DNA from: Siphlonurus alternatus
Lineage: Eukaryota > Arthropoda > Insecta > Ephemeroptera > Siphlonuridae
Assembly (NCBI GenBank): GCA_949825025.1
Contig: OX463788.1
Location: 26,244,069 to 26,308,068, forward strand
Reading direction: 5' to 3'
Length of the DNA stretch: 64,000 nt
The notes beneath the pieces were generated by a model that saw only the letters and a program-made list of their open reading frames with translations, ran no database searches and had not been told where the DNA came from. Positions 1-12,420 of this stretch are shown in pieces; the first letter of the stretch is position 1, and the number at the start of each line of letters is the position of its first letter. The position numbers were made by a program, and so were the translations under genes.

Positions 1-1649
1 GTGAATAACTCACAAACATGTAGATCTTGTCAATACAATGCAATATATAAACATATAATATATAAATACTAATTAATGCATAAAAGCCCAAATATGTTTG
101 TCATTTCCAGATTTTTAAATATATTTACATTATTTTATTATTTAGTTTGAATCACAAATATATAATTTTTTTATACCATAGATTATTATGAATATTGTTC
201 AATATTTTTTCTGGAGACATATTTAAGTATATCAAGTACATGTTATTTTGAAATCACAGTGAAAATAATCTTTTACATCATAATATTCTTTAAAGATTAG
301 TACTCTTTTCAATACATTTTTTAATAAAGTGTTATTTTTTACATTTCAGAGTAAAACAGGTAGAAATTCATAAAACTTTGCCGATTGATAATATGGACTT
401 TTTTCAAAATTAGCAGATAAATGAGATGGTATACTACTATTTTATTTTTATTACGTGTATTATACAAATGAACATCCCTATTTTCTGTATATTGGTCCAT
501 ATTTTTTCTTTTGAACATTATTAATAAGTTGTTAGTGTTGTCACTTAAAATGAAATTCTTCTACAATTAAAAATATTTTTTGCAAGAATTTTTATTTTTT
601 ATTGATATAAAATGATGAACATAGGTGAACAAAAATTCTTTAAATGTTTCATATAATTGTGTAGCCTACTTCACCGGATATGTAACAGACTATAATTATG
701 CAAAGTCACAGCCCGACTTGTTCAATTCTTGCAAACCACTTTGGAATTACAATTGTTTTTTACGGTCATCACTCAAGGGCAAGGTAGGTACTTTTTTATA
801 TTTTATAAAGATAACTTTTTATTGGTCACTTTCAGTTCCATTGTTCACGAGTGGATCTTTAATTGCATTCTAACTAAACAATTAAAATATTTACCAGTGC
901 AAAATGAAACTAAATTGTATTTTATTTTATTACAGTCATTTTTCAAGAGTTATAATATAATTTAGATATTCAGCTAGTAAAATAAATAAATACATTGTGC
1001 TATATAGATAGTGATATAGATAAATAAGCACCCACAGTTGAAATTAACAGCTGCTGGAGTAAAAAAATGTGCATCTGAGTAACAGGTAAAGGGTTAAGGA
1101 GAACCACACATCTTTTTTGTATCCTTTGAGTAAAATACTAACAAGTAAGATATAGTAATTATTGAGTTTAATAATTATATTTGTGTTTATTAATATTTAT
1201 TTAAGGCGGCCTCCTTAGAACAACTACTCGCATTTCTATATAAGCCTTAGATTGCCTTCCTTTATAGTTTTATTATAGTTTATATATTATACTCTTCTCA
1301 GTGCATGACGCAACGTTGAACCATTATAACTTTTCGTTCATATTGCTAAACAAAATCACTTTATTAGCTGTTATTCCTCTGCAAAAATCTTCTAGCTTAG
1401 ATGATTTATAGAAAATAATGAAAATAACCAAATTTCCTCTGATAGAGGAAACCCGTTTTCTTTAGTGTGTATGCTAAACCCATAGTAGTATCGCATATAT
1501 ACGCTAGCTACGTCACGACATACTTTCCGAGATGAGTTGCTACGATAATTGTCACTTTAAATTCATTTGATATTATTAGTTATTACAGGGCACATATGAG
1601 ACAATTTTTACGCTTTTATTTTTTATATACATGTAACATATGTATAATA
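1..1649. other. AT-rich sequence, no gene recognised
   Basis: Very AT-rich with frequent stops in all frames. Short open frames at 625-965 show no family resemblance and no supporting splice structure. I see no RNA gene or clear repeat here. Confidence 0.6.
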
Positions 1650-4600
1650 TATATTATTTATTTCACTTTTTGGACTTTTACCTTTGCCGGTGTTCGATGT
1701 CATCCTTCTGTATAAATGTAGTATGTTGCGATGGTCACTTAGTGTTCGTGCACGTCACTAACACTTGCATGTACTACATAGTCCAGTAAAGTTAAGTATT
1801 TTGGTGGGCAAAAATAGTAATAAGCTGAAATTTGGTACACACATGCCTGGATAGTACACGAGTTCCCAAAAAAAAGTCCCCTAAGATTCCCTTTGAGGAG
1901 ACAAAATTACGGGACATTTCCCGGAAAAATGTACTTTTTATCAAAAATATTTTTTTCTAATGCAATTAACGATCGTGCATGTCCTGAAAAATGTTGGAAT
2001 AGAGATAATTGAACTAAAAATAGTTTTCAAAAAAATTAGCTTCCTTTAATGAATAGTTTCCAAAATATCCCTGAAATTTAAAAGCGTATATTGCCAAGTG
2101 ATTTTGAGTTTTAAATTGCATTATAATTATCAACAATATTGTGATGATACAAAATAATTTTTACGAAACATGTAGTACAGTGTAGTTTACTCAAAAGCGC
2201 TTGTACGTTTCGTTTTTGATTTGCGGGAATTTTGGGAAATTTGAACTCGCAAGAAGTGTGGGCGTGTCCCGACTCCTTGCACTGTATATACTGCGTTTAT
2301 ATGTGGAAAAAATTATGACTCTTTTTTTTTAGAATCGTTCTGATAGTGTGGCATGCAAAATTTATTTGGGTCTTTTCTCTACCCCCCCCCAAATTCTCCA
2401 CCCCCCCCTTCACCTCCCAGCCAACATAAAAATAAATTTGCTGAATAAAATTTGCTGTTGAACGATCAAGTTTATTGATTTGAACTAAATGTAAGAAATT
2501 AATAAATATCGAAAATTTACTTCCCCCCCCCTAGACTCCCCCCCCTAGACCCCCTCCCCCTCTCTGGCAAAAGATAGATATTGTAGAAAAATTGATTCAA
2601 TGAATTGAATACATAATATACATGGACTAAAATTCATTAATTCATCATTAAGAGATAAGAGCACACGTTTTATGATCATTTCGGATTTTTTTTTTCTTTT
2701 TAATATTCCTAGTATTTATTTTATATTTTGAATTTTGAACTACGTACAATCTACAGGATATTGCATTTCTTTTTTTAAAGTTTAATATTGTATTCCTTTG
2801 ATAAGTAAGCTTGATCTATAACATAAAACTGGATATAAATGTGGCACATAAATACATGGATTGGCTTGCTTATAATTAATGCATTAGGAAGATGTATAAT
2901 ATGTACCTGCATGGAGTAAAATGTAAATAAGGAACCTCCTTAAAACATTGCAATTGTAATCAAAGTACCATTAAATAAAATTAAAAATGTACACCATCGC
3001 GCGTATTAATTAAATTGATTATATGATTATGCTATCATTATATTATATTATACAGTATATATAATATTATTATAACAGATTGTATTTCAATATTTCACAT
3101 ATACAATATAATTATCTCTGCTATGGTGATAACTGAAAATCTTCATAATAACAAAATTATAATTGATATTATGTGTGATTACATTACAAGGATTTTATTA
3201 AGCTCATATTATTTTTTCCTCTGACATATTGAACTTTCAAGTAATATTTCAATTTAAATTATATAGCTTAATAAAATTATGCTGTATGCATGAGGTCTGT
3301 TCGTAATCCCTGTCCATGCACACTGTATAGTATAAAAATTTCTGTACACACAGAGTTCACTCGATTGACGTTATGTCCAAGTACATACATAAAGAAATCG
3401 CAGCAGAAACTTACGCTAGCCAAGGTTTAGAAATATAATTATACCTATTAGCTATATGACATACAATGATGCAAAGAAACAAAAGTTTATTTGGTCGAGA
3501 CAAGAATTACAGTACGTGTGAGTATGTACGTAAATAATCTATGTAGTACAATTTAAAAAAAATAAACACTTTCTCAATTGAAAAGAATTGCTGATATTAA
3601 AAAAATTATTTAACTTTAAATCGCGTTCCCACGAGAAAGAGGGACAACTTAATCATTATTAATTGGTGATATAACTCTGTGTAAATTAAATAACCAGATT
3701 CATATTCATATGTATTATTGCATGAAGAATTTCCTGAGTCAAGGAGTATCTCTTGCCAATTTAACACAACATGTAGCTGCACCTTTTGCCATAAAAAAAT
3801 TATTTTGTAGTTTCGCAAAATTTGTATGGTGTTATTCGTTGTTTCCATTGCTCACATGATGCTTATTAGGTGCAGACTGGTGCCATGGATGGTATTATAA
3901 CTAGGAAAAGGAGAGAGGGGTTCTTGGGGGGGGGGGGGGAAGGTTTTTTTTTGGGGGGGTAGGTTTTTTGGATATTTATTTCTTATGTTAGTTCAAATTA
4001 CAGAAGCAAATTATATTCAGTTGGGGATTGGAGTTGGAGGGGAGTGGGATTTTTTTTTGGGGGGGGGGGGGTAGAGAGAAGACCCAAATAAATGCTTCAT
4101 GCCACACTATCAGAACGAGTCTATAAAAATGGTCATTATTTTTCCCACATATAAACGCAGTATATACAGTGCAAGGAGTCGGGACACGCCCACTTCTTGC
4201 GAGTTGAAATTTCCCAAAATTCCCGCAAATCAAAAACGAAACGTACTAGCGCTTTTGTGTAAACTGCACTGTACTACATGTTTCGTAAAAATTATTTTGT
4301 AACATCACAATATTTTTGATAATTCGCTTATTTACAATGCAATTTGAAACTCAAAATCACTTATTGGCAATATACGCCTTTTAAATTTCAGGGATATTTT
4401 GGAAACTATTTATTAAGGGGAGCTAATTTTTTTGAAATCTATTTTTAGTTCAATTATCTCTATTCCAACATTTTTTAGGACATGCACGATCGTTAATTGC
4501 ATTAGAAAAAAATATTTTTGATAAAAAAGTACATTTTTCCGGGAAATGTCCCGTATTTTGGTCTCCTCAAAGGGGACCTTAGGGGACTTTTTTTGGGAAC

Positions 4601-4830
4601 TCGTATACTATCCAGGCGTGTGTGTACCAAATTTCAGCTTATTACTATTTTTGCCCACCCCGCTTATGCATTTCTACCTAATATTCCTGGACTAACACAT
4701 ATCACTACGTTTCGAGAGTCAACCGCTCTCTTCCTCAGGTGATCTGAGACAACATACTAAATCTCATACAGAAGGATTACATCGAACACCGGCAAAGGTA
4801 AAAGTCCAAAAAGTGAAATAAATAATACAT
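1650..4830. mobile_element. 3.2 kb foldback element with about 770-bp inverted arms
   Basis: The outer ends match in inverted orientation: TATTATTTATTTCAC near 1648-1663 and its complement near 4812-4826. Similarity continues inward to a poly-C/poly-G tract (about 2380-2410 on the left, 4047-4072 on the right). Shared blocks include the stretch around the GTGGGCGTGTCCCGACTCCT word (about 2258 left, 4190 right) and the block containing CGATCGT. The central 1.6 kb has no coding sequence I can recognise. The arms are diverged by several percent, so the element is not recent. The target duplication is unclear. A non-autonomous foldback DNA transposon is the simplest reading. Confidence 0.75.
4701..4745 (-). 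ncRNA. candidate minimal hammerhead ribozyme
   Basis: Read on the minus strand: stem I 5' strand ATCAC, core CTGAGGA, one extra A, stem II GAGAG/CTCTC with a 7-nt loop, core GAAA, then CGTA, then stem I 3' strand GTGAT, which is complementary to ATCAC. The self-complementary ACGT across the expected stem III and a UA cleavage step resemble the minimal type I hammerheads described for Penelope-like elements. The extra A between the core and stem II departs from the textbook core, so this is only a candidate. It lies in the right arm of the foldback element; the left arm does not keep it. Confidence 0.35.
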
Positions 4831-5226
4831 CATTATGAATACCCTTTGCAAGAAAAAGTTATTTACTAATGTATAAATATATATATGTTATCGTCTTCTA
4901 TGTTTCTTGTTTTTTTAGCAGGTGAATTATTATTATTAAATTGAATTATTATTAGGTTGTTTTTGCAACCACGCGTTTCTATTTGCTTCATAAGCTCCCA
5001 TGTTGTGTTTTTACTTTTATTTATATTTATTATAATATTAATGATTTAATAAAGAAAAAGTAAAATAAGTTTTTATTTACATTACAATGAAAAATTTCTT
5101 GAGTTAAAAAAATGCTTTTTACTTGAAATATTCTAAGGTGAAGTAAAACTTTTAATATTTTAAATAACATTATATTGTTATTTTTAGGTGTGAAATTTGA
5201 ATTTACTAATTAATCTTATCGTTACC

Positions 5227-5288
<62 letters not shown>

Positions 5289-6171
5289 TATTATTTGCCA
5301 TTTTACGTATTATTAGTAGAAATGAAAAGTTTTATTTTGTAATGAATTAATGCAATTTACCAAAAAAAAATTCTATCCGTTTTAATTGTATGTGATGAAT
5401 AAAAAAGCGAGAAAAGGAAGAAAATAAATACACATATATTTTTATGAAACGATTGGAATTTTATTGCCTCTATATATGGCAGTTTTAACTAAAAATACAA
5501 CATTTAAAAAATATATACCCTCTATTTTAGGAATAAAAGAAATTGCACATTTTCCTTGTAAAAACGAAGTTTTTGAAGTAATAATTTTTTTTTAATTTCT
5601 TGCATTAGCTTCTTAAGATTCCAATATTTAACCAGAGTAACATAATTTTAAGTTCAAATACTTAAAATTAAGCACAATCGTATTATATCTATATATTATA
5701 GTTATGCATATGACTCGAATTATCAAATGAGTTACAGTACTCTCAAGATTACCATGTAATGCTGGGCTTTTTACTATTTAGGCCTCATCATTATATACCT
5801 CGATTAAGGTTGAAACAATGTTTGTATTTAAATTTTAGCGTTTAAATTTTATTTAATTTTATTTTTTAAAGATCAGCATTGTTTTTACCGTCACAATTAA
5901 CGAAATTAAATTTATTTATAACACTAAATTATTCATGCATGTTCATCATCGTCCTACTGCAATATAAATTAATTGTTTACTTAATATTTCCTGAGATTAA
6001 TTTAAGCACTTTCATTCAGTAACGTTGATTCTGAATTGAAGGTGATATGTATCTGTACAGATAGACGTGACGTGCGGTTAATGTCATTTAGGTAGACTGA
6101 TGCTATAATAATAATAATAAAATATTAATAATAATAATAAATGGTTGTAGCGAAAACCTCTGGATATATTT
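4831..6171. other. AT-rich intergenic sequence with a (TA)n tract
   Basis: Contains a (TA)n microsatellite at about 5232-5285 and (TAA)n at about 6106-6142. No gene is recognised. Confidence 0.6.
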
Positions 6172-6177
6172 TTTATT
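6172..6177 (-). terminator. candidate polyadenylation signal for the glycosyltransferase gene
   Basis: An AATAAA hexamer on the minus strand, about 290 bp downstream of the stop codon at 6471. Given the AT-rich background this could be chance. Confidence 0.3.
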
Positions 6178-6470
6178 AATGTTTGCTTTAAAAAATTAAT
6201 TCAGGAACTGCAGAATAATATATGTGAGTAACAATTAAAACAAAGTTGGGAATTAGATCAACTTAATTAACTGGTCGTATTTGCTTGTAAATAATATTAA
6301 TTTCAAAATAAATAAAACAAAAATATTGTAATATTGTTAGAATTGTAATGATGTTAGAATTAGGTTTAAAAAAAAAATGAAGTTTTTCTTAAAATTAGAA
6401 GTGGAATCACTTTTTCATCACATGAACTTACGTGTTTTCTATGTTTTTTGTTCTGTTTTTTGTTTTTTAA

Positions 6471-9400
6471 TTAATTAAACAAGTGCTGTTCTCCGAATGC
6501 AAGCAGACCGAGTTGTGAGTGCGACGCCTCGGTTCGCGCCCTGGAGCGCAAGCAGGCCCGTAGCTGGGCAGGTGCCATTACACGTGCCTCGCAACGCTTG
6601 CCGTGCCACACATGGAAAAGTGCAGGGTCTGTGGCACGGAGCACACGTACATGAGGGTTACGCAAGAACTTGCGATACAACGCTACGTCTTCACCACCCC
6701 AACTGGTGCGTTCGAATCCCGGCTCGAACTCACGCTCGAAGTCGGACCTGCAGGAGCACAGAGCAACATTCACTTGACAGACAAAAAAAAAAGGGGGAAA
6801 TTTTAAGAATTATCAATATTTTTCTCATAAAAAATATGTGAAATGATATTATACAACGTTTGATTATATTTCAAAACTGGGTTGTTATAAACTCTAGGTG
6901 TTTATAATGCTGTAAATTACAAGTTTGTATTTATTTTTATATTTTGGTAAGGAGGGCACACACAGAAAAGTTTAGACTTTATATGGAATAAAAATTCTTA
7001 GGAATTGTAATCAATTAATGCAAAAATAAAACACAAAACTCATACAGTGATTGAATATGATTCCCTGATGTCATGCATGATAGTAATAATATAATAATCA
7101 TTTATTGGGATAAATTACAATGTTGGGTAGATGGAAAAAAACAAATATAAATAAATAGCAAACCACATAATTACCCAATTGGTGAACATTAAAGGAATAA
7201 AACGTATGAAGTTAAAGTAAACATTCACCACACAATATATGACATGTATAGGATACTCAAGATAATTTACAAAAGGTTCACTTGTTTTTCTACATCATAC
7301 ATTCATCGTACGTAACCACGATGTGTGTAACTTCTTTAAAAATAAATTCACTCTAATTAAAATATACATGTATAATGAGCGCGATTCACGCGCGAAGAAT
7401 CCAGTTTTCTAAAAGTGGCAAAGTTAGCCAATTTTAATTAGATGGTGTCAAACGTGATTATACGTGGCCATGCACTGACATAAAGTTTGCCACGTTTACA
7501 AAGCTGGCGAGCTTGTTCCAATAACATCCTATATTTTCTCCATCGCCCAGATTTCCTTTTATTATAATATGAGTTTCGTTTGAACACCGAAACCTTGCAC
7601 CCGGAATTTCTTTCACCGAACTGTCTTTCACTGAGAGTTTTGGGTATACCAAATATTTATTAACTTTAAATTTATAAGCAAAAATAATTTAAACCCAAAG
7701 TATTTATTTCAACCTTATAATACCTTCTCATTTTTCATGTTTTACACTTATAAGAACTTATATTTAATAAATATGTTAAAGACATTTATGAATTTATATC
7801 TTACCTGTATTGGCAAGTCATACCATAACCAAAATCTCGCCAAAACCCCGTATGTTTCGAAATAACTAACTGTTCATTTTCTGAAGGGATTTGCTTGCCA
7901 TGTAATTGATACACTACTCGAGGGTTATAAAGCGAGAAGACGATGGGGTAGTACACCTGGTGACCGGGGACGGCATTCCATCGACAGCGTTGCAGGAAGT
8001 GTGCCGTGAACACCACATCCACGTCACAGAAAAAGAGCAACACGTCCAATGAATCGGGCCATTGAGCAGCTCCCACACGCAGTGCTTTGGCTCTCGAGAA
8101 TGGCTCATGAAGAACAAGCAGTTTTGGATTGCTGTTTATTTTGAACTTATTCAATATAATTTTCGTTTCATTGAGTTTATATTCTCCAAAATAAACAACA
8201 GTTAAAAATATATGGCCATCGTATTGTGATATTTTATAAAATCGCTCCATAAATGTTTTAAATGAAGTTGTTCTTCCAGATAAAGGTAAAATGATATGTA
8301 TCAATTGTTTTTTGTTCAGAGCTGTGTCTAATGAAACCATTTGAAATGGTGCATATGGCCGAAGAAGACTTATCCTAAAATATTTATTGCTTTGAGTTTT
8401 ATTTTTGAAAATCATTTCATAATGTGTCCCTGTAGTTGCTTCTGTTCGAAAATTGCCTTCGACAAAATCTTCTACGCTGTACCTGTAAAGAAATAGAGTT
8501 TAATATACGTATTAATAAGTATAGGAGAAATTTAATACAATAGAAAGGAAATCAATGTGAGACTTTCGAGATCGAGACCAAGTTTTTTAAAAATCTTAAT
8601 CGAGACAAGGTACATTTAAGCTGTGGAGATAGCAAAATTTCGATAAACAAATTAAATGTAATTGCAATTGCGCATTTTATTAGTTATCTATCTATCTATT
8701 TATATTACAATGCCTGGGTACAGTTTGACCGGAACATACACAATAAACAAAGAATTTCGGAGAGAAGGGGGGGGGGGCAATATCGACTGACAAATATCAT
8801 ATCTACGCATCCTAATAAGATAGGTCATAACATAATTATTATAAGTCTCTCAATTTTGTGTGTACAGTTAATAAAACAGATTTTTAATTACGTAACCTTT
8901 TAATTTAATTGTCATACCCTCCTCCATATTTTCTTTGCATAATGTTATGATATGGGATATGGATGTGATTATTTTTCACTAATTTATTTTTTTCCAATAT
9001 TTCACACGTATATTATAAAATTATCCTGTAAAAAATAATAAAAGTTAATAAATAAAAAATATTGAAAATATAATACCCCCCCCCCCCCCCAACTCAAACT
9101 GAACCCTGTTGTAGTGTGAGGAACTAGTTACTATCAAAAGTGACTGAATTTAAGTTTAACTTCCCAAATCTTCGTGGATCATCTGACCTGGCAATGCTTA
9201 GGATTTTGTGGGTCCCTTCCAAACCAAGGTCTATAATAGCTATCCATCCTAGCATTCGCCTAGTTGTGACTAAAAAAAAAACATGGAATCAGGATGGTCG
9301 ACAATTGATGAAGCATGCTATCAATTACCTTCAAGATGCACGAGTGGATGTTATTTAGTAACCGCCATGTAGAACAATAAACAGTTTGGCGGTGCCCCAA

Positions 9401-10810
9401 GATCGAACTCACGACCATCTTTTTACGAATCGGATGCTGCATCAAGTACCCGGTTGCAAACAGTACGAGAAAAAAAAAATCAACGAGTTCTGATCTAGTT
9501 TTGTTTGATTTAGTTTTTGATCGAATTTTGTTTTATCGTGTGATCTGTACATCTTTGTTAGAATCGTACCCTGCAGGGTCGAAGTGGCGTAGCTGCAGTT
9601 GCTTGGCAGCCTCCACCACGGCAAGTCTCAGGTCAGCACGCCGTAGTTCAGCGAGCTTCTCCACAACACGCCCGCCGAGCCCAGCCTCTGCCGGGAATAC
9701 GCGCAGGATCGTGAAGAGCGAGGCGGGCGCGAGCTCCAACTCGTGGGACACGGCCTGGCCCTCGAGTGCACGTCGCAGCTGCCGTGCCACCTCTGCCTCA
9801 CATGGTGACGTCACTATGCTAGCTGCCATCAAAGCTACAACGAGACAACGAGCACAGACATTCTGTATATAATCAGTTTGACCTTAAATTATATCACAAA
9901 AGAATTTATACCTCGGAGAATAATATATTTTAGTTATTTATAATAAGGGGCATTCACAAAGTATTAAGGCAACATTGAAGGCTCGATAATTTAAAGCTTG
10001 ATTTTAGACGTGTTTTTTAGACCCAAAATTTCTGTGGTCTTAAATTATCGAGCCTTAAATGTGGCCTTAAGACTTTGTGAATGCCCCTTATTATTTTTTA
10101 CGATCGTTGCAACCATTTGAAAACCATTGACTATGTTGTTAAATATTTTTCTATCACATAAAAACTGAAGTAATGATCAATAATGCGCTAAAAAAATCAG
10201 TCATTTTATTTAAAAAAAAAAAAAAAAGTTCATAAGACGTCCCCCTATTTTTTATATCTTTCAATTACTTATTTCAATTAAAATTCTTTTACCAAATTTC
10301 GTGTTTGTGACAAAAATTGTTACACTGCAGCTCCATATATGTAGTTTCTTTTTATTATATTATTATATAGTATATAATAGTAATATAAAATGTACAAGAA
10401 AATATATTCATTTGTTAAAACTTTTTAAAACTTTAATAACATTATACAAATAAAATAAATTAATTAATAAATTTTGCAATATGTAAAACCTCAATATATA
10501 CTTACATAATAATCGCAACTGCAAATCTTGATTTTCAGATTCCAATCTCATAATCAGTGTGTTTGTCTGTTCTTCTCTACGTTGCATTTGCAGCCAAGCT
10601 ATAAGAATATCGACAGCATGCACGTCGTGTAACATAACGCACGTGACCATTGTTTATGCATTCAATGCTTATTTTAAGCTCCGCCGTGAGAAGAATGTCC
10701 CTCTCGCATAGAGTATACTCACCGGATGTTTCGTTTCTTGACAGAAATAATACAGATAGTGTTGCGCAAATTATAATTATCAGTATCAATTTCTTTGATA
10801 TTCTTCTCAT
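6471..10810 (-). CDS. CSGALNACT: chondroitin sulfate N-acetylgalactosaminyltransferase-like
   Basis: Coding exons on the minus strand: 10810-10723, 10598-10506, 9834-9570, 8482-7805 and 6747-6471. All have GT donors and AG acceptors, and phases 1-1-2-2 join to 466 codons plus stop. Residues about 7-25 form a hydrophobic signal-anchor typical of type II Golgi enzymes. The second exon is a charged, heptad-like stem (coiled coil). The catalytic part carries the metal-binding DVD at residues 302-304, the WGGED motif at 391-395, and the HVWH box near 420-423. The family (GT7, beta4GalT fold) transfers GalNAc from UDP-GalNAc to the linkage region or growing chondroitin chain in the Golgi. Vertebrate members are about 530 residues, so the stem here is shorter. 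The segment before WGGED reads EFEPGF where relatives, as I recall them, have IGGFD. The 9570-9834 and 6471-6747 exons are much richer in GC than the others. Paralogue 1 versus 2 cannot be assigned. Confidence 0.9.
8706..9115. mobile_element. possible small TIR element in a glycosyltransferase intron
   Basis: GGGTACAGTTTGA near 8714 and the complement of GGGTTCAGTTTGA near 9094-9106 face each other across about 400 bp. A related single end occurs at about 20294-20314. The interior is AT-rich with a poly-G and a poly-C tract. Confidence 0.35.
9255..9470 (-). mobile_element. tRNA-derived SINE-like repeat
   Basis: On the minus strand the stretch from about 9465 to 9395 resembles a decayed tRNA. 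It has an A-box-like GGGTACTTGATGCAGCATCC, an anticodon-loop-like TTCGTAA, and a B-box-like GAGTTCGATCT. A body of about 140 bp follows and runs to an oligo-T. It lies in the intron between the 9834-9570 and 8482-7805 exons. Confidence 0.45.
9947..10087. mobile_element. palindromic MITE, GGGGCATTCACAAAG family
   Basis: Inverted ends GGGGCATTCACAAAG with long complementary arms (TTAAATTATCGAGCCTTAA and partner) enclose a short loop. It sits in a glycosyltransferase intron. Its ends match the element at 11832-12007. Confidence 0.8.
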
Positions 10811-10854
10811 ATCGTTGCACAATTTTTTGATATTTTGTCATCAGTGCCATAACC
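10723..10854 (-). other. first coding exon with its 5' UTR part
   Basis: A polypyrimidine-rich acceptor ending CTATAG opens this exon at 10854, and the donor GTGAGT follows 10723. The start codon is placed at 10810 because the frame from there gives a basic N-terminus followed by a membrane anchor. A second long frame through the same exon lacks an upstream in-frame join. Confidence 0.6.
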
Positions 10855-10978
10855 CTATAGGAAAGAAATTAATGCATGTATATATTAATTATAGTCTGTG
10901 ATTTTTATCACGTTTTTATTAAACTTTTTTTGTTCTTATGACTCAGATTGCTTACTCTTATATAAAATCGAAACGTAC

Positions 10979-11130
10979 CTGTGTCATATATTAAACGTAT
11001 TTTCTTTAACGCAAGTTCACAGTCCTTTATAATATCAAACGTTTCTTCGATTCTTCTCATCAAGCACATCCTACTCACTGCATGTCAACTAAAAAGTTCT
11101 TTTCTAAGTCTTCGTTTTACTTCGGCTACT
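10979..11130 (-). other. probable 5' leader exon and promoter of the glycosyltransferase gene
   Basis: On the minus strand a TATATAA word (about 11135-11141) precedes a segment ending at 10979 with the donor CACAG|GTACGT, which pairs with the acceptor at 10855-10856. The segment holds a short open frame starting ATGTGCTTGATGAG. Its frame does not continue into the next exon, so it would be an upstream ORF in a leader. The transcription start is not known. Confidence 0.4.
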
Positions 11131-11170
11131 CTCGTTATATAGTCTCGTTTACGACTTGATCCCGACGCAT

Positions 11171-11831
11171 GGTATATACAGTATAATATGTAATGACTTT
11201 TTTTTTTTATCAATATTGTAGTAAGAAGTGTCAAAGTTTGGTTTGACTTAATTAATTCACGTAATTTTTTTCAAGAAAGATTTTGATATGAAGATATAAT
11301 TCTATGGGAGATTAAAGCTCCCAGTTTCTAACCATCCAAACTAAACTGACTAAACATATACGTTAATTGCGGAAACACATCATCACATATCAACCTAGAT
11401 AGAGAGTGCAGCTTAATCAATTTTTATTTGATTATTAATTTATAATTTTATATTATTTGAGGAATAGCAATAATAAGTAAAACATCTAAAATTTTATATA
11501 CTATATTAGACTATAAACTTAATAACTTAAAAAATTTCAAAACCGAATTAACTGAGAAGTGAGATGCATGATCAATGATGCGTCTAACTGTCGATCAGTA
11601 GAGTTTCAGCTAGGTTTTGAGTATAAAAATTAATCTAAAGGCCAAAAGCACTTAATACAAATTTACAATATACTGAGATCACAGAATCAAAATAATTAAA
11701 TAGTGTTTATAATTACAGAAAATACAGATATATAAATGAAAATATTATTTAACAAAACATGTTTACGATCGAGGAAAATAAAATACAGTATATATATTAA
11801 TCTTTAAAACATCATCCAGCTTATAAACATT
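11171..11831. other. intergenic sequence, nothing recognised
   Basis: AT-rich, no open frame of note. Confidence 0.5.
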
Positions 11832-12007
11832 GGGGGGCATTCACAAAGCACTTTAACCCCAAGTTTTAACCCTGATACTAAACATGGTGCTAAGCTAGGA
11901 GCTAAACATGGTTAGCCCCTGGTTTATAGCACCATGTTTAGTACCAGCCCTACCAGGATTAAAAATTGGGGCTAAAGTTGGGGTTAAAGTGCTTTGTGAA
12001 TGCCCCC
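11832..12007. mobile_element. palindromic MITE, GGGGGCATTCACAAAG family
   Basis: A near-complete hairpin with 30-bp terminal inverted repeats starting GGGGGCATTCACAAAGC. Internal CTAAACATGG/CCATGTTTAG repeats pair as well. It shares end sequence with 9947-10087, and more loosely with 38453-38606. Confidence 0.85.
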
Positions 12008-12019
12008 AATATGTATAAA

Positions 12020-12370
12020 ATTTCTACAACACTTTCTTCAGCAGACTAGCTTCACTAGCTTTAAATACGTTTAATGATTCTTTACAACAAATATCAGCAG
12101 GAAGTTTATTCCACAATCGTGCACCTTTGATCCTTTGACACTGAATGACTCTCACCACGCACTAACTTTAGGAACTTGCAAGTAGTACATATGAGACCTT
12201 TTTTTATGACACCTTTAATTTTAAAGCTAGCTAATTGATTACGCAACTTATAGTGGAATTATTCTCAATAGTGTATATTGTCTTCACTCAATCGATAAAA
12301 TAATTAACATTATCAATTGTATAATCATCCTTGTCCTTAATTGATAAATGTAATGAGGATAGACTGGATA
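12020..12370 (-). pseudogene. decayed 3' end of a non-LTR retrotransposon
   Basis: Read on the minus strand, about 12125-12030 encodes RLWNKLPADICCKES and a short tail to a stop. This is the C-terminal signature seen after the reverse transcriptase of CR1/Jockey-type LINEs. Upstream sequence is too mutated to follow. The MITE at 11832-12007 lies just past its 3' end. Confidence 0.5.
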
Positions 12371-12420
12371 TATAGCAAGTGCAGAAAGTGTATATTGGCA
12401 CCTCAGATCTACTCTGTTCA

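Noticed and set aside
625..965. Two overlapping plus-strand frames
   Set aside because: Short, AT-rich and without recognisable features.
7458..7652. 64-codon minus-strand frame inside the glycosyltransferase intron
   Set aside because: The flanking exons join in frame without it and it has no family similarity.
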